From NCBI GenBank assembly GCA_963822255.1, contig CAWGGV010000009.1, forward strand, positions 806,001 to 870,000: a DNA stretch of 64,000 bases, given 5' to 3'. Positions 9,661-22,147 of the stretch are shown piece by piece. Positions within the stretch are counted from its first letter, which is position 1; every line of letters begins with the position of its first letter. The notes beneath the pieces were generated by a model. It was given only the letters and a program-made list of their open reading frames with translations. It made no database searches and had not been told where the DNA came from. The position numbers were made by a program, and so were the translations under genes. This stretch comes from UBA7803 sp963822255. GTDB lineage: Bacteria; Pseudomonadota; Gammaproteobacteria; Pseudomonadales; Azotimanducaceae.

Positions 9661-11008
9661 TCATAGCTCACCGGATGCCCGGCCGGCATGTACCCAGCGA
9701 CGATAGCCGAGCTGCAGCAGCCACAGCGCCGTTACCGCCACCATCAGCCACCATGGCCCAGCGGATCGCGGCCGCCCACCAGGCGGCGGTCATTGCCGGC
9801 CAGGTGAAGGGATAGGCGAGCACCACGCTGCCGCGATCCAGCAGCCAGTGCCAGGCGGTATGGGCCACCGCCACCGAGAGCAGGATGAAGCCGAAGCGTT
9901 CCGGCAGACCCACCCGGAACAGACCGGTAATCAGCGCCAGACTCGCCGCCACCGCCATGAGCTGCCCCAGCTCGATGCCGACGTTGAAGGACGCTACCGC
10001 GACAGCCAGATGGGAGCCGGCGAACTGCAGACTGTGGGCGAGCGCGGACGCAAAGCCCAGGCCGTGCACCAGGCCGAACCCGAACGCCAGCATCCAGCGC
10101 CGCTCGAGGCTCGGCGCGAGCAGGTTCTCGAGCGCGAGGTAGAGCACCGACGCGGCGATGGCGGTTTCCACCAGCGGCGGGAACCAGCCGACCTGCGGCG
10201 CCATGCCCAGCGCCGCCGCGGTGAGCGTGATGGAATGAGCCACCGTGAACGCCGTCACCAGCACCACCAGCGGCTTCAGGCGGCGGAACGGAATCACCAG
10301 GCAGAACACGAACAGCAGGTGGTCGGCGCCGCCGAGGACATGCCGGAACCCCTGGCCGACGAATCGGGCCGCCGCCGCGTACCAGCGGGGATCGAGGGCG
10401 ACGCGGCCGGGGTCGCCGACGAACCGGTACACCCGCTCCGGACCGCCGGGCGGGAGGAAGTGCAGCACCGTCTCGGTGTGCACGCCGAGCCGCCCGAAGC
10501 CGGGCGCGATGGTGAACTCCGCATCCGCCGCGTCGATGTCGTAGTCGAGCAGCACGTCCACGAGAGCCTGCTGCCAGTACAGCTCCGTCTGCGCTGGCAG
10601 CGGCGGCGCGCGCAGGTGGGCCAGCGCCGAGGGATAGGCCGCGAACGCCGTGCTGGAAGGCAGCGACACCCGAACGGCCGTGACGCGAGGGGTCGGCAGC
10701 GGCCGGCCATTCTCGTGCACCGAGATCTCACCTGCGAGCCACAGGCGGGCCGCCTCCCGGAGCGACGAGTCAGCGGCGGCCAGATCCAGATAGCCGGGCC
10801 CTCGAAGGGGAAAATCCACGTCACGCATCGCCTCGAGCGGCACGCGCACCAGCACGTGCAGCGTCCCCACTTCCGGCTTCACGAACGCCCGTACCACTAC
10901 GCTTGCCGGAACCTCGTGGGCCATGGCGCACGCCGCCGCGAGCCAGAACGAAAGCGCCCAGCGCCAGGCATGCACCGCTCGTGACTTCCGGCCGCATCTG
11001 GGCGTCAT
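9661..11008 (-). CDS. HupE/UreJ_2-family membrane protein with a C-terminal frameshift
   Basis: Signal peptide (residues 1-30, ending AAACAMAHE), a soluble N-terminal half (residues 31-200), then FRHVLGGADHLLFVFCLV, which opens the membrane domain of the HupE/UreJ_2 family, with several histidines (GGADHLLF, FTVAHSIT, GLVHGLGFASAL) that suggest metal handling. The annotated frame runs off at 9668, but near 9756 a one-base shift restores WLMVAVTALWLLQLGYRRW, an obvious last membrane helix, and a stop at 9661. I take 9661 as the intended end. The family is often linked to Ni/Co or copper transport; the substrate is unknown here. Confidence 0.75.
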
Positions 11009-11087
11009 CCCGGCCAGCCCTCCCCTGGCTGAAGAAACCGCTCGGAGGGTGAGTATACTAGGCGGATCACGAGGGAGGTGCGGGGCG

Positions 11088-12273
11088 ATGACCAGACGAC
11101 GAAATCTGCTGTTTACGGCAATGCTGGGGCTGGCATTCGCCGGCCTCGGAGCGGGGCAGCACCTTCTAGCCGATCGGGCCGATGCCGAGCCGTTGAGCGG
11201 CGCCGCACTTCGAGGTGGACCCGTTCTGGCCGAAGCCGCTGCCCAATCACTGGGTGCTGGGCTCCACCATCGGCGTGGGCGTCGACTCTCGCGATCACGT
11301 GTTCATCATTCACCGGCGCGACAGCTTCGACACCCGCACCGAAATCGGCGCGGCGCAGAGGCCGCCCACCGGCGAGTGCTGCGTCCCGGCACCGAACATC
11401 CTCGAGTTCGACTCCGACGGCAATCTGGTGAACGCCTGGGGCGGCCCGGGAGAAGGCTACGACTGGCCGGAGTCGAACCACGGCCTGACCCTGGACGACA
11501 AGGACGACATCTGGATCGGCGGCAACGGCCCGCACGACGGGCAGATCCTGGTGTTCACCCGGGACGGCAAGTTCCTGAAGCAGTTCGGCAAGCCGAACCA
11601 GCCCCTCGACAGCAACAGCACGGAGTATTTCGGCCGCGTGGCCAAGATCGCCTTCGACGCCGACGCCCACGAGGCCTACGTGGCGGACGGCTACGGCAAC
11701 AAACGGGTAGCCGTGCTCGACTCCGATACCGGCCGCTTCAAGCGCTACTGGGGCGCCTACGGCCACCGGCCGAGCGACGAGGACCTGGGGCCCTACGATC
11801 CGGATGCGCCGCCGGCCCAGCAGTTCCGCAACCCCGTGCACTGCGCGATGCCGTCCCACGACGGCCTGGTCTACGTCTGCGACCGCGCCAACGACCGCAT
11901 TCAGGTGTTCACCACCGCGGGCAAGTTCGTCACCGAAAAGTTCGTGGCGCCGCGCACCCTCGGTGACGGCTCCACCTGGGACATCGCGTTTTCGCGTGAC
12001 CCGGACCAGCGTTACCTGTACCTGGCCGACGGCAAGAACATGAAGGTCTACGTCATGGACCGTAAGAGCCTGACGGTGCTCACCAGCTTCGGCGACGGCG
12101 GCCGTCAGCCGGGGCAGTTCTTCGCCGTCCACAGCATCGCCACGGACTCGAAGGGAAACATCTACACCACCGAAACCTACGAGGGCAAACGCGTGCAGAA
12201 GTTCGTGTTCAAGGGTGTGACGCCGGTGGATGCCGACGCGCCGCGCGTTCCCTGGCCGAAACGGGCGTTGTGA
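11088..12273 (+). CDS. NHL-repeat protein with signal peptide, one frameshift
   Basis: The ATG at 11088 follows GAGGGAGG and begins a signal peptide (MTRRRNLLFTAMLGLAFAGL). The frame changes once near 11195-11205; reading HFEVDPFWPKPLPNHW then continues to the stop at 12273, about 394 aa in all. The mature protein holds beta-propeller units: VGVDSRDHVFIIHRRD, ILEFDSDGNLVNAWGG, LDDKDDIWIGGNG, AYVADGYGNKRVAVLD and YVCDRANDRIQVF. Its stop codon overlaps the start of the OmpA-type gene, so the two are translationally coupled. Confidence 0.75.
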
Positions 12274-13706
12274 TGCGCAGCGCCGTCGCCCTGCTCGCCG
12301 CCACCCTGGCCGTCTGCTTCGCTGCTGGTGCGCTCGCGGCCGACGCGCAGAGCCTGCGAAGCACTCTGTTCGCCGCCGCCGATCAGGCGCTCGCTTCCGC
12401 CAACCAGCACCACGCGAGCCTGCTGGCGCCGGACAGCTATGCGGCCGGCGCGGAGAGCTACAAGCGCGCGGAATCCACCCTGCAATCCGGCGGTGACATC
12501 GAATCCATCCAGCGCAACCTGTCCCGTGCCCAGAGCGAGTTCGCCAACGCGGCGCTCGCGGCGAACACCGCGGAGACGACCTTCGCAAAGGCGCTGCACG
12601 CCCGCGCGGACGCGGACAACGCCGAGGCGGCACGCTACGCAGCCGACGGCTGGCGCGAGGCCGAGGCGGCGCTCACCGAGGCGGCCTCGCAGCTGGAACG
12701 GGGCCGCGGCAAGAGCGCGAGCAGCCAGGCGGAGGACGCCGCGTCCCTGTACCGCGAGGCCGAGCTCGCCGCCATCAAGGCCAACTATCTCAATGAGACC
12801 CGCTCGCTGCTCGAAACCGCCAACGACCTCAAGGCCCAGCGGTTCGCACCCATCTCCTACCAGCGCGCCAGCGAGCTTCTCGCGGAGGCGGAAAAGTCTC
12901 TCACCGAGAACCGCTACGACACCGACCGGCCGCGCAATCTCGCCCAGCTCGCGGAGCACAACGCCCATCACGCCATCTACGTGTCGCGCCTCGAGCGGCG
13001 GATTCGTGACGGCGGCACCAGCCTCGAGCAGATCCTGCTGGACTGGGAGTCCGGCATCGGCGGGCTCGCCGATCACGTGGACGTACCGGTCTATTTCGAC
13101 GCCGGTCACGAGCAGGCGTTGAAGCGCATTGCCGACGCCATCGATTCTCTGGAGGCGGACAATCGTTTCCTGCAGCAGGGCGTCAACGACCGCGACGCCC
13201 AGATTGCGTCCCTCGAGCTCGAAGTGGGCGGCAAGTCGCAGAGCCTCGATCGCGTCAACCAGGCGCTTGCCCGGCAGGAGCGCGCACGGGCACGTTTCGA
13301 GAAAGTGGAAAAGCTGTTCGGCTCCGACGAAGCCATCGTGCTGCGCCAGTCGGACAGCGTCATTCTGCGGCTCATCGGGCTGAACTTCGCCAGCGGCAGC
13401 GCCACCCTGGATGCCACTCACGAGCCCGTCCTGCAGGACGTGCAGAAAGCGCTCGGCGAGTTCCCGGAAGCCAACATCGTGGTCGAAGGGCACACCGACT
13501 CGTTCGGCTCCGACGCCTCCAATCAGGCGCTGTCCCAGGCTCGCGCCGAGGCGGTAACCCAATACCTGTTGAACCACGCGCCGTTGTCGCCCGCCAACGT
13601 CCAGGCGCTCGGCTACGGCGAGTCGCGGCCGGTCGCCAACAACGAGACCCCCGAGGGCCGCAAGCGCAACCGGCGCATCGACATCGTCATCTATCCACAG
13701 TCGTAG
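12273..13706 (+). CDS. OmpA-family outer-membrane/peptidoglycan-binding protein with long helical region
   Basis: 477 aa. Signal peptide residues 1-24 (ending AGALAAD). Residues 25-340 are alanine-, glutamate- and arginine-rich and strongly helical, with repeats of the SANQHHASLLAPDSYAAGAE type and a probable coiled coil near the end. Residues 350-470 form the OmpA C-terminal domain: LNFASGSATLDATHEPVL, IVVEGHTDSFGSD and NQALSQARAEAVTQYL, ending in RNRRIDIVIYP. The GHTD and NxxLSxxRA motifs bind diaminopimelate of peptidoglycan. ATGA-type overlap with the upstream NHL gene suggests one operon. Confidence 0.85.
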   Translation: MRSAVALLAATLAVCFAAGALAADAQSLRSTLFAAADQALASANQHHASLLAPDSYAAGAESYKRAESTLQSGGDIESIQRNLSRAQSEFANAALAANTAETTFAKALHARADADNAEAARYAADGWREAEAALTEAASQLERGRGKSASSQAEDAASLYREAELAAIKANYLNETRSLLETANDLKAQRFAPISYQRASELLAEAEKSLTENRYDTDRPRNLAQLAEHNAHHAIYVSRLERRIRDGGTSLEQILLDWESGIGGLADHVDVPVYFDAGHEQALKRIADAIDSLEADNRFLQQGVNDRDAQIASLELEVGGKSQSLDRVNQALARQERARARFEKVEKLFGSDEAIVLRQSDSVILRLIGLNFASGSATLDATHEPVLQDVQKALGEFPEANIVVEGHTDSFGSDASNQALSQARAEAVTQYLLNHAPLSPANVQALGYGESRPVANNETPEGRKRNRRIDIVIYPQS

Positions 13707-13832
13707 CAGCCGCAGCCGCAACGGTCATGCGGGAGCCCGCGCTCGGCATAGGTGAAAGCACGGATTTTTTGCTCCTCCGCCACAGCCCCACAATGGCGAT
13801 CTGACCATGTTCACGAATCCGAGGAGGATGCA

Positions 13833-14308
13833 ATGGCCAAAGAGAAAAACGTTTCAATCGAGCAATCCGGCGCGAGCGTTCCGGCCCGCTTCGAGGACCA
13901 GATGGGTCGTCTGTTCGACGAGTTCCTGGGCCGGCGCTGGCCGCGGCCGTTCCAGTGGCCACGCTGGGAAGGCCTCGACGCCACGATGCCGCCGATGGAC
14001 GTAGTGGACCGCGAGAACGAAGTGGTGGTCCGCGCCGAGCTGCCAGGCATGAGCAAGGACGACATCGAGCGTATCGGTCGGTCGGCAACACCATCACGGT
14101 AAAAGGCAGCACGAGCAAGGAAGAGAAGAAGGAACAGGGCGACTACAACCGGCGGGAAATCGTCCGGAGCTCCGTGTCGCGCACGATCACCCTGCCGAGC
14201 GAAGTGGACGGGGACAAGGCCCGCGCGCAGCTCAAGGACGGGATGCTGGAGATCTCTCTGCCGAAGCTGGAAAAGGCCTCTCGGCAGCGTATTCAGGTGG
14301 AAGGCTGA
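13833..14308 (+). CDS. Small heat-shock protein Hsp20/IbpA family, one frameshift
   Basis: ATP-independent holdase chaperone. The ATG at 13833 follows GAGGAGG. The N-terminal arm (VPARFEDQMGRLFDEFLGRRW) leads into the alpha-crystallin domain: MDVVDRENEVVVRAELPGMSKDDIE, then a one-base shift near 14072, and GNTITVKGSTSKEEKKEQG, SRTITLPSEVDGDKARAQLKDGMLEI and SLPK. The IxV-like IQV motif is at the C-terminus. Combined length of about 158 aa fits the family. CbpA/CbpM lie 1.5 kb downstream, so this is a small chaperone neighbourhood. Confidence 0.85.
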
Positions 14309-14336
14309 GGCCCCGCTCTGCCCGGACCCTGCCGGA

Positions 14337-15606
14337 TCACAGGGCCCGGGCGGCAGCGCCATCCTGTTGCTCCGGAACGGCCTCCGTCGATTCAGCAGGT
14401 TGCGCCAGCACCGTGGCGACGATAGATGTTTTCGGCACCGCGACGAACCGCTGTTCGTGAATCTTCGGCCGCTCCACCACGGTGATGCGGTACAGCGCCC
14501 AGAGGGCGCCCGGGGTCAGGCTGGCCATGGCGAAAACAAAGAAGCCTTCCCCGCCGAAGCGCACCAGCAGAGGAGAGACCAGCATCGGCCCGACGATGGA
14601 GCCGAGGCTGTTGACGATGAGAATGCCGCTGGCGATCTGAATCAGCGGAACGTCGGCGTTATCGGCCGCTGTGGCGATGCACAGGGCATAGATGGGCATG
14701 GTGGTGGCGCCGACGAAGAACATGATCGCGTACAGCGCGCGGGCGTCGTCCGCCGCCAGCCACCAGCCCAGCCCACACAGTCCCGCCCCCAGCACGAACA
14801 TGCCGGCGATCACCCGGCGTCGGTCGGTGTGGTCGGACAGCCGGCCGACCGGAATCTGCGCCAGCGCGCCGCCGGTGATGGCGGACACCCATCATGACCC
14901 CGATACCCGCGCCGTCGAGGCCGAAGGCCCGTCCCACCAACGGGCCCACCGCCCAGAACGAGCCGGTGACGAGACCGCCGAAGAACGCGCACACCACGGC
15001 GACCCGGGAGGCCCGTCCAAGCACCCTCGGGCTGAACCGCGCGCGGGGGATCGGCTGCGGCGCCGTCATGCGGGTCAGACCGACGGGAATGATCGCCAAG
15101 CCCATGATGGCGGCTGCCGCCATCACCAGCTTCGAGTCGTCGGCCGCTGCCAGACCGAGGAAGCTCTGCCCCGCCATCATGGCCAGCAGCGAGATCATCG
15201 AGTACACCGCCAGCACGCTGCCGCGGCGCTCCGGCGGCGCTGCTTCGCTCAGCCAGCTTTCGATCACCATGTACAGGCCGGCGAAGGCGAACCCGGTGCA
15301 GAACCTGAGCACCAGCCAGGCGCCGAGGGCGTTGAACAGACCCACCCCCAGCAGCGCCACCGTCGCCAGCGCAGCCATGACCATGAAGGTGCGGATGTGG
15401 GCGACCTCTGCGACGATGGACGGAATGATCAGGCAGCCGGCAACGAAGCCGAGAAAGTACGCCGAGCCGGTCAGGCCGATGGCGTTGGTGGTCCAGCCCA
15501 GTGCCTCCGCGCGTATCGGCAGCAAGGTGAGCTGCAGGCCGTGGCCGGCCAGCAGGATGGCAACGGCAATCAGTAGCGTGCTGACACGTCCGAGGGTCTG
15601 TGTCAT
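14337..15606 (-). CDS. MFS transporter, YcaD-like, one frameshift
   Basis: An inner-membrane carrier of about 420 aa with twelve predicted helices. The N-terminal half (MTQTLGRVSTLLIAVAILLA) runs from 15606 to about 14890; an extra G in a GGG run there breaks the frame, and the C-terminal half continues from SAITGGALAQIPVGRLSDHTD to a stop at 14337. ESWLSEAAPPERRG (TM4-TM5 loop) and GRLSDHTDRR (TM8-TM9 loop) are typical of this MFS branch. Substrate unknown. Confidence 0.78.
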
Positions 15607-15782
15607 TCGCGGGAGGTCTCGATCATGTGAGGCGTACTTCGGGGCGGCGCATTATGCGTGAAGATAGACGCGATCGCCCAGGCTGGCGCTCGGCCCCAGC
15701 CGCCGCGCCGTCCGCGCCGGCGGAGCCTTGAATGTGAGCGCAGCGACCGCATCTACAAGGGTCGAGCAAGCCGGGAGCATGC

Positions 15783-16700
15783 ATGGAATATCGTGACTAC
15801 TACGCCGTGCTCGGCGTGGACCGCAAAGCCAGCCAGGAAGACATCAAGAAGGCCTACCGGCGCATGGCCCGCAAGTATCACCCGGACGTCAACGCCGAGC
15901 CGGATGCCGAGGACAAGTTCAAGGAAGTAGGGGAAGCCTACGAGGTGCTGTCGGACCCGGAGAAGCGTTCCGCCTACGACACCCTTGGGCCGAGCTGGCG
16001 CGACCATCAGCAGTTCGAGCCGCCGCCCGGTTGGGAGCAGCAGTTCTCCTTCGGCGGCGGCGGATTCACCCAGCACGACGGCGGGTTCAGCGACTTCTTC
16101 GAGACGCTGTTCGGCGCCGCCGGCGCTGGCGGCTTTCAGCGCCACGGGCGCCGGGCGGGCGGTTTCAAGGGCGCCGACGAGCATGCCCGGGTGGGCGTCA
16201 CCCTCGAAGAAGCGTTCCGCCGCGACAGCGTGGAGATCACGGTGCCGCAGCCCGACCGCAAGCCGCGGCGCCTCAGGGTGAAGATTCCCGCCGGCGTCAG
16301 CGACGGCAAACGGGTGCGCCTCAAGGGCCAGGGCGGCCCCGGGGTGGGCGGCGGCGAGCGCGGTGACCTGTTCATCGAGTTCCGCCTGGTGCCCCATCCG
16401 ACGTTCCGCCCCGAGGGCCGGGACATCCACTACGAGCTGCCCGTGGCGCCGTGGGAGGCGGCGCTCGGAACGGAGATCAACGTGCCGACCCTCGGCGGTG
16501 ACGTGAAGCTGAAGATCCCTGCCGGATCCCAGTCCGGCAGCCGCCTTCGGCTGAAGGGTCGCGGGCTGCCCGGCGATCCCGCCGGCGATCAGTACGTCAC
16601 TCTCAAGGTCGTGCTGCCCGAGGCCACGACGGCCAAACACCGGGAGCTGTACCGGGAGATGGCCACGACCATGAACTTCGATCCGAGGGCCGCATCATGA
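15783..16700 (+). CDS. cbpA: Curved DNA-binding protein/DnaJ-class co-chaperone
   Basis: 305-aa J-domain co-chaperone of DnaK. The J domain covers residues 1-68 (DYYAVLGVDRKASQEDIKKA, catalytic HPD in KYHPDVN). A Gly/Phe-rich linker occupies residues 80-125, and two substrate-binding barrels follow (GVTLEEAFRRDSVEI, RLKGQGGPG, PVAPWEAALGTEI). The zinc-finger domain of DnaJ is absent, which identifies the CbpA type. Its last four bases overlap the start of cbpM. Confidence 0.92.
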   Translation: MEYRDYYAVLGVDRKASQEDIKKAYRRMARKYHPDVNAEPDAEDKFKEVGEAYEVLSDPEKRSAYDTLGPSWRDHQQFEPPPGWEQQFSFGGGGFTQHDGGFSDFFETLFGAAGAGGFQRHGRRAGGFKGADEHARVGVTLEEAFRRDSVEITVPQPDRKPRRLRVKIPAGVSDGKRVRLKGQGGPGVGGGERGDLFIEFRLVPHPTFRPEGRDIHYELPVAPWEAALGTEINVPTLGGDVKLKIPAGSQSGSRLRLKGRGLPGDPAGDQYVTLKVVLPEATTAKHRELYREMATTMNFDPRAAS

Positions 16701-17017
16701 GCAGGAGCTTCGACCCCGAGCTGCTCGACGAGCGCCTGCGCTTCACCCTGCGCGAGATGTGCCGCATCTGCGGCGTTCACGCCGATTTCCTGATGGAGCT
16801 GGTGGAGGAAGGTATCATCGCCCCGCGGGCGCCGGAAACGGCACGCCGCCGGCGGCCGCCGGCGCGGCCGGCCCAGTGGCACTTCGACGGCATCGCCGTG
16901 GTGCGGGTGCAGCGGGCGGTGCGGCTGAAAGAGGATCTCGGGGTGAATCTCCCCGGAGTGGCGCTGGCGCTGGAGCTGCTGGACGAATTGGAGGCGTTGC
17001 GACGGCAGGGCGGCTGA
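16697..17017 (+). CDS. cbpM: Chaperone modulatory protein CbpM
   Basis: 106-aa partner that binds the J domain of CbpA and restrains it. The MerR-like start FTLREMCRICGVHADFLMELVEEGII is diagnostic, followed by WHFDGIAVVRVQRAVRLKEDLGVNLPGVALALELLDEL. An internal Arg/Pro-rich run (ETARRRRPPARPAQ) is somewhat longer than usual. ATGA overlap with cbpA gives coupled translation. Confidence 0.88.
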   Translation: MSRSFDPELLDERLRFTLREMCRICGVHADFLMELVEEGIIAPRAPETARRRRPPARPAQWHFDGIAVVRVQRAVRLKEDLGVNLPGVALALELLDELEALRRQGG

Positions 17018-17018
17018 C

Positions 17019-18176
<1,158 letters not shown>

Positions 18177-18229
18177 GACCGCCATTGTGCCACCGGCGGC
18201 GCGACCAGGCAGACCGCCAGGAGATCGTC

Positions 18230-18997
18230 ATGACTGTCCGATACCAGTGCGAGACCTGTGGCGCCAGCGTGGAAGCGCCGAACCTTCAGGCGTTCAGCGA
18301 CGCGTTCATCGCCCACGTGCGCAGCCGCCACCCCGACTGGCCGTATCCGGACACTGCTCTGCGCAACTTCGCCGAGGCGACCCAGCGGCTCACCGGCTCC
18401 ACCGAACGGCTTGACGTCATCGGCAGGGTGAGCGTCCATCCCGTGGGTCGGAGCCGGCTGGACCACTGGCTCGAGTTCTTCGATCACGACGCCTTCGCCG
18501 GCAACGCCGGCTGGGCATCCTGCTACTGCTCGGAGCCTCACGTCCTGACACCCGGAACCGCGGCGGCGCACGAGCCGAAATCGTGGCGCGACAACCGGGA
18601 GCTCATGATCGGCCGGCTGAGCCGCGGCGACACCTTCGGCTATCTGGCGTACGTGGACGACCGGCCGGGGGGCTGGGTGAACGCCTCCATGCGCGGCCAA
18701 TACACGCTGTTCTGCCAGGGCCCCCAGGCCCGACCCGCGGACGACGAGGTGCTGGGCGTCTCCTGCTTCGTCATTGCTCCGCCTTACCGCCGCCACGGCC
18801 TCGCCGCCGCGCTACTCGACCGGGTGATCGCGGACGCAGCGGAACGCGGCGCGCGGTGGGTGGAGGCTTATCCTTTCACCGATCCAGGCGCCGACGACGC
18901 GGGCCACTTCCGCGGGCCGCGCTCGCTGTACGCCGCCCGGGGGTTCGAGGAAGTGGACCAGCGGGATCGCCACACGGTGGTGCGCAGATCCGTGTGA
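18230..18997 (+). CDS. GNAT N-acetyltransferase with an N-terminal Cys/His zinc-ribbon-like segment
   Basis: About 255 aa from ATG 18230 (GGAG upstream). Residues 1-32 hold CETCGAS...HVRSRH, a C2H2-like possible metal site. The GNAT domain fills the C-terminal part: VLGVSCFVIAPPYRRHGLAAALLDRVIADAAERG contains the acetyl-CoA binding motif (RRHGLA), followed by VEAYPF and RSLYAARGFEEV. Three cysteines in GWASCYCSEPHVL are conserved in a subgroup of such proteins. Substrate unknown. Confidence 0.75.
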   Translation: MTVRYQCETCGASVEAPNLQAFSDAFIAHVRSRHPDWPYPDTALRNFAEATQRLTGSTERLDVIGRVSVHPVGRSRLDHWLEFFDHDAFAGNAGWASCYCSEPHVLTPGTAAAHEPKSWRDNRELMIGRLSRGDTFGYLAYVDDRPGGWVNASMRGQYTLFCQGPQARPADDEVLGVSCFVIAPPYRRHGLAAALLDRVIADAAERGARWVEAYPFTDPGADDAGHFRGPRSLYAARGFEEVDQRDRHTVVRRSV

Positions 18998-19021
18998 GGC
19001 CGCCAGCCCGTCGGCGAACGA

Positions 19022-21406
19022 TCAACGAGCCGCGCCATCGGCAGCCAGGTACTGGTCCAGCCGGTCGAAATCCTGCGTCGCAGCGGTGCAGGCGGCGGCG
19101 TTCCCGCTCAATGATGGTACGGAAGAGCTCGCGCTTCAGCGCCTCGGGATCCTCGATGACTCCCTCGGACACGCTCACCAGCAGATCCACCACCCGCTCG
19201 GCGCCGTTCAGCCGTCCCCACAGGTAGTCGTGCTCCCGGTAGTCCCGGTTGAAGAACCCCACGAAGCCCTCGAAGCGTCGGCAGCGCAGGCCGTCGAAGG
19301 CTCCGCGCAGCGAGCGGGCATCGGCAGGGCTGATCCGCTCTACCCGGATGGGGGTCAGCGGGTCGGGCCCGCCCTCCAGGGCCGCCGGTGACGCCAGCAG
19401 CACGTCGTAGACCGGGAAACCCGACGTAGTCTCCCAGCACGGCCTCGCGCACCGATTCGCTGCTCAGGTGCTGCAGCAAGTCGAAGAACGCCTCGTCGAG
19501 CTCCCGGTCCAGAGCTTCCAGCCCCAACGACTGCGCCACGCCGCGGAGCATCGCGCGGGCGTCCTCCGGTGACAACGGCAAGCGGGAGCATGCGTCGACG
19601 AGTTGGTTCACCAGCGCCTCGTCGATGTCCTCCGAGCGGCGCAGCCGGTAGCAGCGTTCCATGAAGCCGTAACCGCGCTGTTTGAACTCGTCGAGCGCGG
19701 ATAGCGAGTCGTCATCCAGAGAGCGGGTTGTCCTCGTGCTGATTGATGCGGCGGATCAGAAACTGCAGTCGACGGATGCGGTAGGTCACATCGAAGTTGT
19801 CGAGAAACGCCTCCTGCAGGTTGTCGCGGCGGACGATGGCCGCCTGCTCCGGCAGGGTCTGATCGGGAGGCCGCCGCCACCAGCCGGCAACGCTCTCCTC
19901 CATGGCCTCGGCCAGCCCCGCCCTGGTTGGCTGCGGCGATAGCTCCATCCACGAGCTGACCAGCGCGTCGACAAGCCGCCACACCCGCCGCTGGATGTAG
20001 ACGTGGTAAGCAAGGCCCATGGCGGACTCGGCACGCTCCACCATGGCGTTCCGCAGATACCCCACCAGATCCGGGGTCAGGCGCTGGTGGGCGTGAATGG
20101 CAGCGAGCTCCGCCACCATGCGCTCGATCTCTCCACGGTTGGCTTCGATGATGCGCCGGTTCACCTGCACCCGGGCGTCCTGCGCGACGATGGCGTTCAG
20201 GTCGTCGAGAATCGGCTGGTTTCGGGGAATGGACGACAGCGCCGCGCGGATCGTCGACAGATAGCCGAGATCGTGCTCCGGGTCCTCCACGTCCTCAAGG
20301 CTCGGCTCAGGCTCGATGTACACCAGGCAGCGTTCCACCTGACGGTCCGCCGCCCGGTGGTTGAGCGCCTCGAGCGCTGCACCGAACGGCTTGTTGTTGA
20401 CGATGCCGCCGTCCACGAAGTAGCGCTCCGCTGGATCGAAGTGCCTGGCCGCCGGCGTGCCGTCGCGGGCGCGCACGCTGCGGCGCAGGAATTGCTGCTC
20501 CCGACGCCACTCGATGCCGCGGCTCTTCAGCACGCGGACCATCTCGCTGTGGTGAAACGGCGGAAAGGCGCCGGCGTAGGACGAGCTGGCCCGCGCCGCC
20601 CAAACCAGCGCGGGCAGGTTGTCGTCGGCGAAGTCGCTGTCACCGGCAGCGGCCGGTGCGGCCAGATGAGCGAGCTGGCAGTACGCCGCGTGTTCCTTCT
20701 CGCGCGCGATCAGCTTCTCGTGCAGGCGGATGGTGCGCGGATAGCCCATCAGATCAGTGATGCTCGCATAGACGTCGAGCCGCTGGCCGGGCGGCACCAG
20801 GCTGCTGCCCGGGCGCCGCGACGCGCCCATGGCATTCAGAGCCTGGAAAAAGTGATGGCAGAGCCGTTCGCCGGAGAACGGCGGCTGAAACCACGAGGAA
20901 CGCACCAGCCGCGCCAGCTTCTCCCGAGTCTCGGGGCTCGAGCCCACGTCCCGGGGCAACCAGTACGACAGCGCGCGCAGAAAGGGATAGAGATACCACT
21001 TGCGCCAGGGCGTCATCTTCTCGGCGGAGAGGTTCTCGACGTCAGCGTCCTTCATCCAGCCCGCGGTCTGCGCGTCGAGCAACGAATCGTCGACGAGCGC
21101 CTTCGCCAGCATCACGCCGTTGATGGCCCCCGCGGACGCGCCGGCCACCACGTCGATCACCACCCGGAAGTGATTCTTACGGCCGATCTCCTTCAGGATG
21201 TCGAAGTAGAGGGCCTCGGTGTCGCAGTCGCGGTGGTCGGGCCCCTCGCGGTAGTGCATGTGCTGCGCGCGCTCCATACCCACCTCGTGGAGCACCTTGG
21301 AGGCGCGCACCACCTTCAGCAGTTCCTTGCTGACGCCGTGCATGTAAACCGCGAGGGAGGCGCCCCCGTAGATCACTACGGCCAATCGCAGCTCTTTCTT
21401 CGCCAT
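19022..21406 (-). CDS. Patatin-like phospholipase with DUF3376-type C-terminus, frame broken three times
   Basis: About 795 aa across frames. The N-terminal half (21406 to 19712) is intact: LAVVIYGGASLAVYMHGV is the oxyanion region, GASAGAINGVM carries the catalytic Ser (GxSxG), and FVDGGIVNNKPFGAAL holds the Asp of the DGG motif. The frame shifts near 19710, 19430 and 19085; the pieces read on naturally (RGYGFMERCYRLRRSEDIDEALV, then LGDYVGFPG, then DYLWGRLNGAERVVDLLV) to a stop at 19022. Probably a cytosolic or membrane-associated lipid acyl hydrolase. Confidence 0.78.
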
Positions 21407-21452
21407 GGCGAAACATTATAGTGGCCGCGACCCCAAGACACGGAGCGCGATC

Positions 21453-22147
21453 ATGTTGCACACGTCCGGACCCGCCGCCCTGGCGATGCTGCTGGCATGC
21501 CTGGCCGCGGCGCCTCTGGCCGCCGACCCCGTCACCGGCATCCACGTCTCCGGCGTCGGCGAGGTCCGGGTGGTCCCGGATACCGCCCAGGTGACTCTCG
21601 AAGTGCGCCGCGAGGGTGCCGACGCCGCCAAGCTCAAGGCCGAGCTCGACCAGGTGACTGCTGCGGTGCTCAAGCTCGTCTCGGAGCTCGGCATCCCCGA
21701 CCGTCACGTCACCGCGGCCGCGGTGAACATCTTTCCCCGCTATCGCCAGGACGGCCGGACCAGGAGCCCGACGGGGTCATCGCCAGCCGCACCGTGGAGG
21801 TGACGGTGGAAGACCTGACCCGCCTCGCGGACCTGATCGACGGCGCCCTGGCGAAGGGCGTCAACGGCGTCCGCGAGGTCACCCTGGACGCCAGCAATCG
21901 AGCGGAGCTGGAAGACCAGGCACTGGATGCGGCCATCGACGACGCCGTGCAGCAGGCGCGGCGGCTGGCAAAGCGCTTCAGCGTGGAGTTGGGGCCGCTG
22001 CTGGACGCCAGTGCCGGCAGTCACCAGGTGCAGCCGATGATGCGCATGGCCGCGGGTGCGGAACGGGCGCCCTCTGCGGGGGTGTTCGCGCCGGGGGAGA
22101 TGACCATCCGCCGGGACGTGGAGGCCACGTTCGGCATCCGCCGGTGA
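21453..22147 (+). CDS. SIMPL-domain (DUF541) exported protein, one frameshift
   Basis: About 231 aa. Signal peptide at residues 1-26 (ending PLAADP). The SIMPL fold begins GIHVSGVGEVRVVPDTAQVTLEV and runs on through PDRHVTAAAVNIFPRY. A one-base shift near 21755 leads into EPDGVIASRTVEVTVEDLTRLADLID, LDAAIDDAVQQARRLAKRF and the C-terminal PGEMTIRRDVEATFGI. Members include YggE of E. coli, linked to reduced oxidative stress; the molecular role is unknown. Confidence 0.8.

Noticed and set aside
13707..13832. Heat-shock sigma factor promoter before the Hsp20 gene
   Set aside because: A CCCCACAAT-like -10 is present, but no CTTGAA-like -35 lies at the required 13-15 base spacing.
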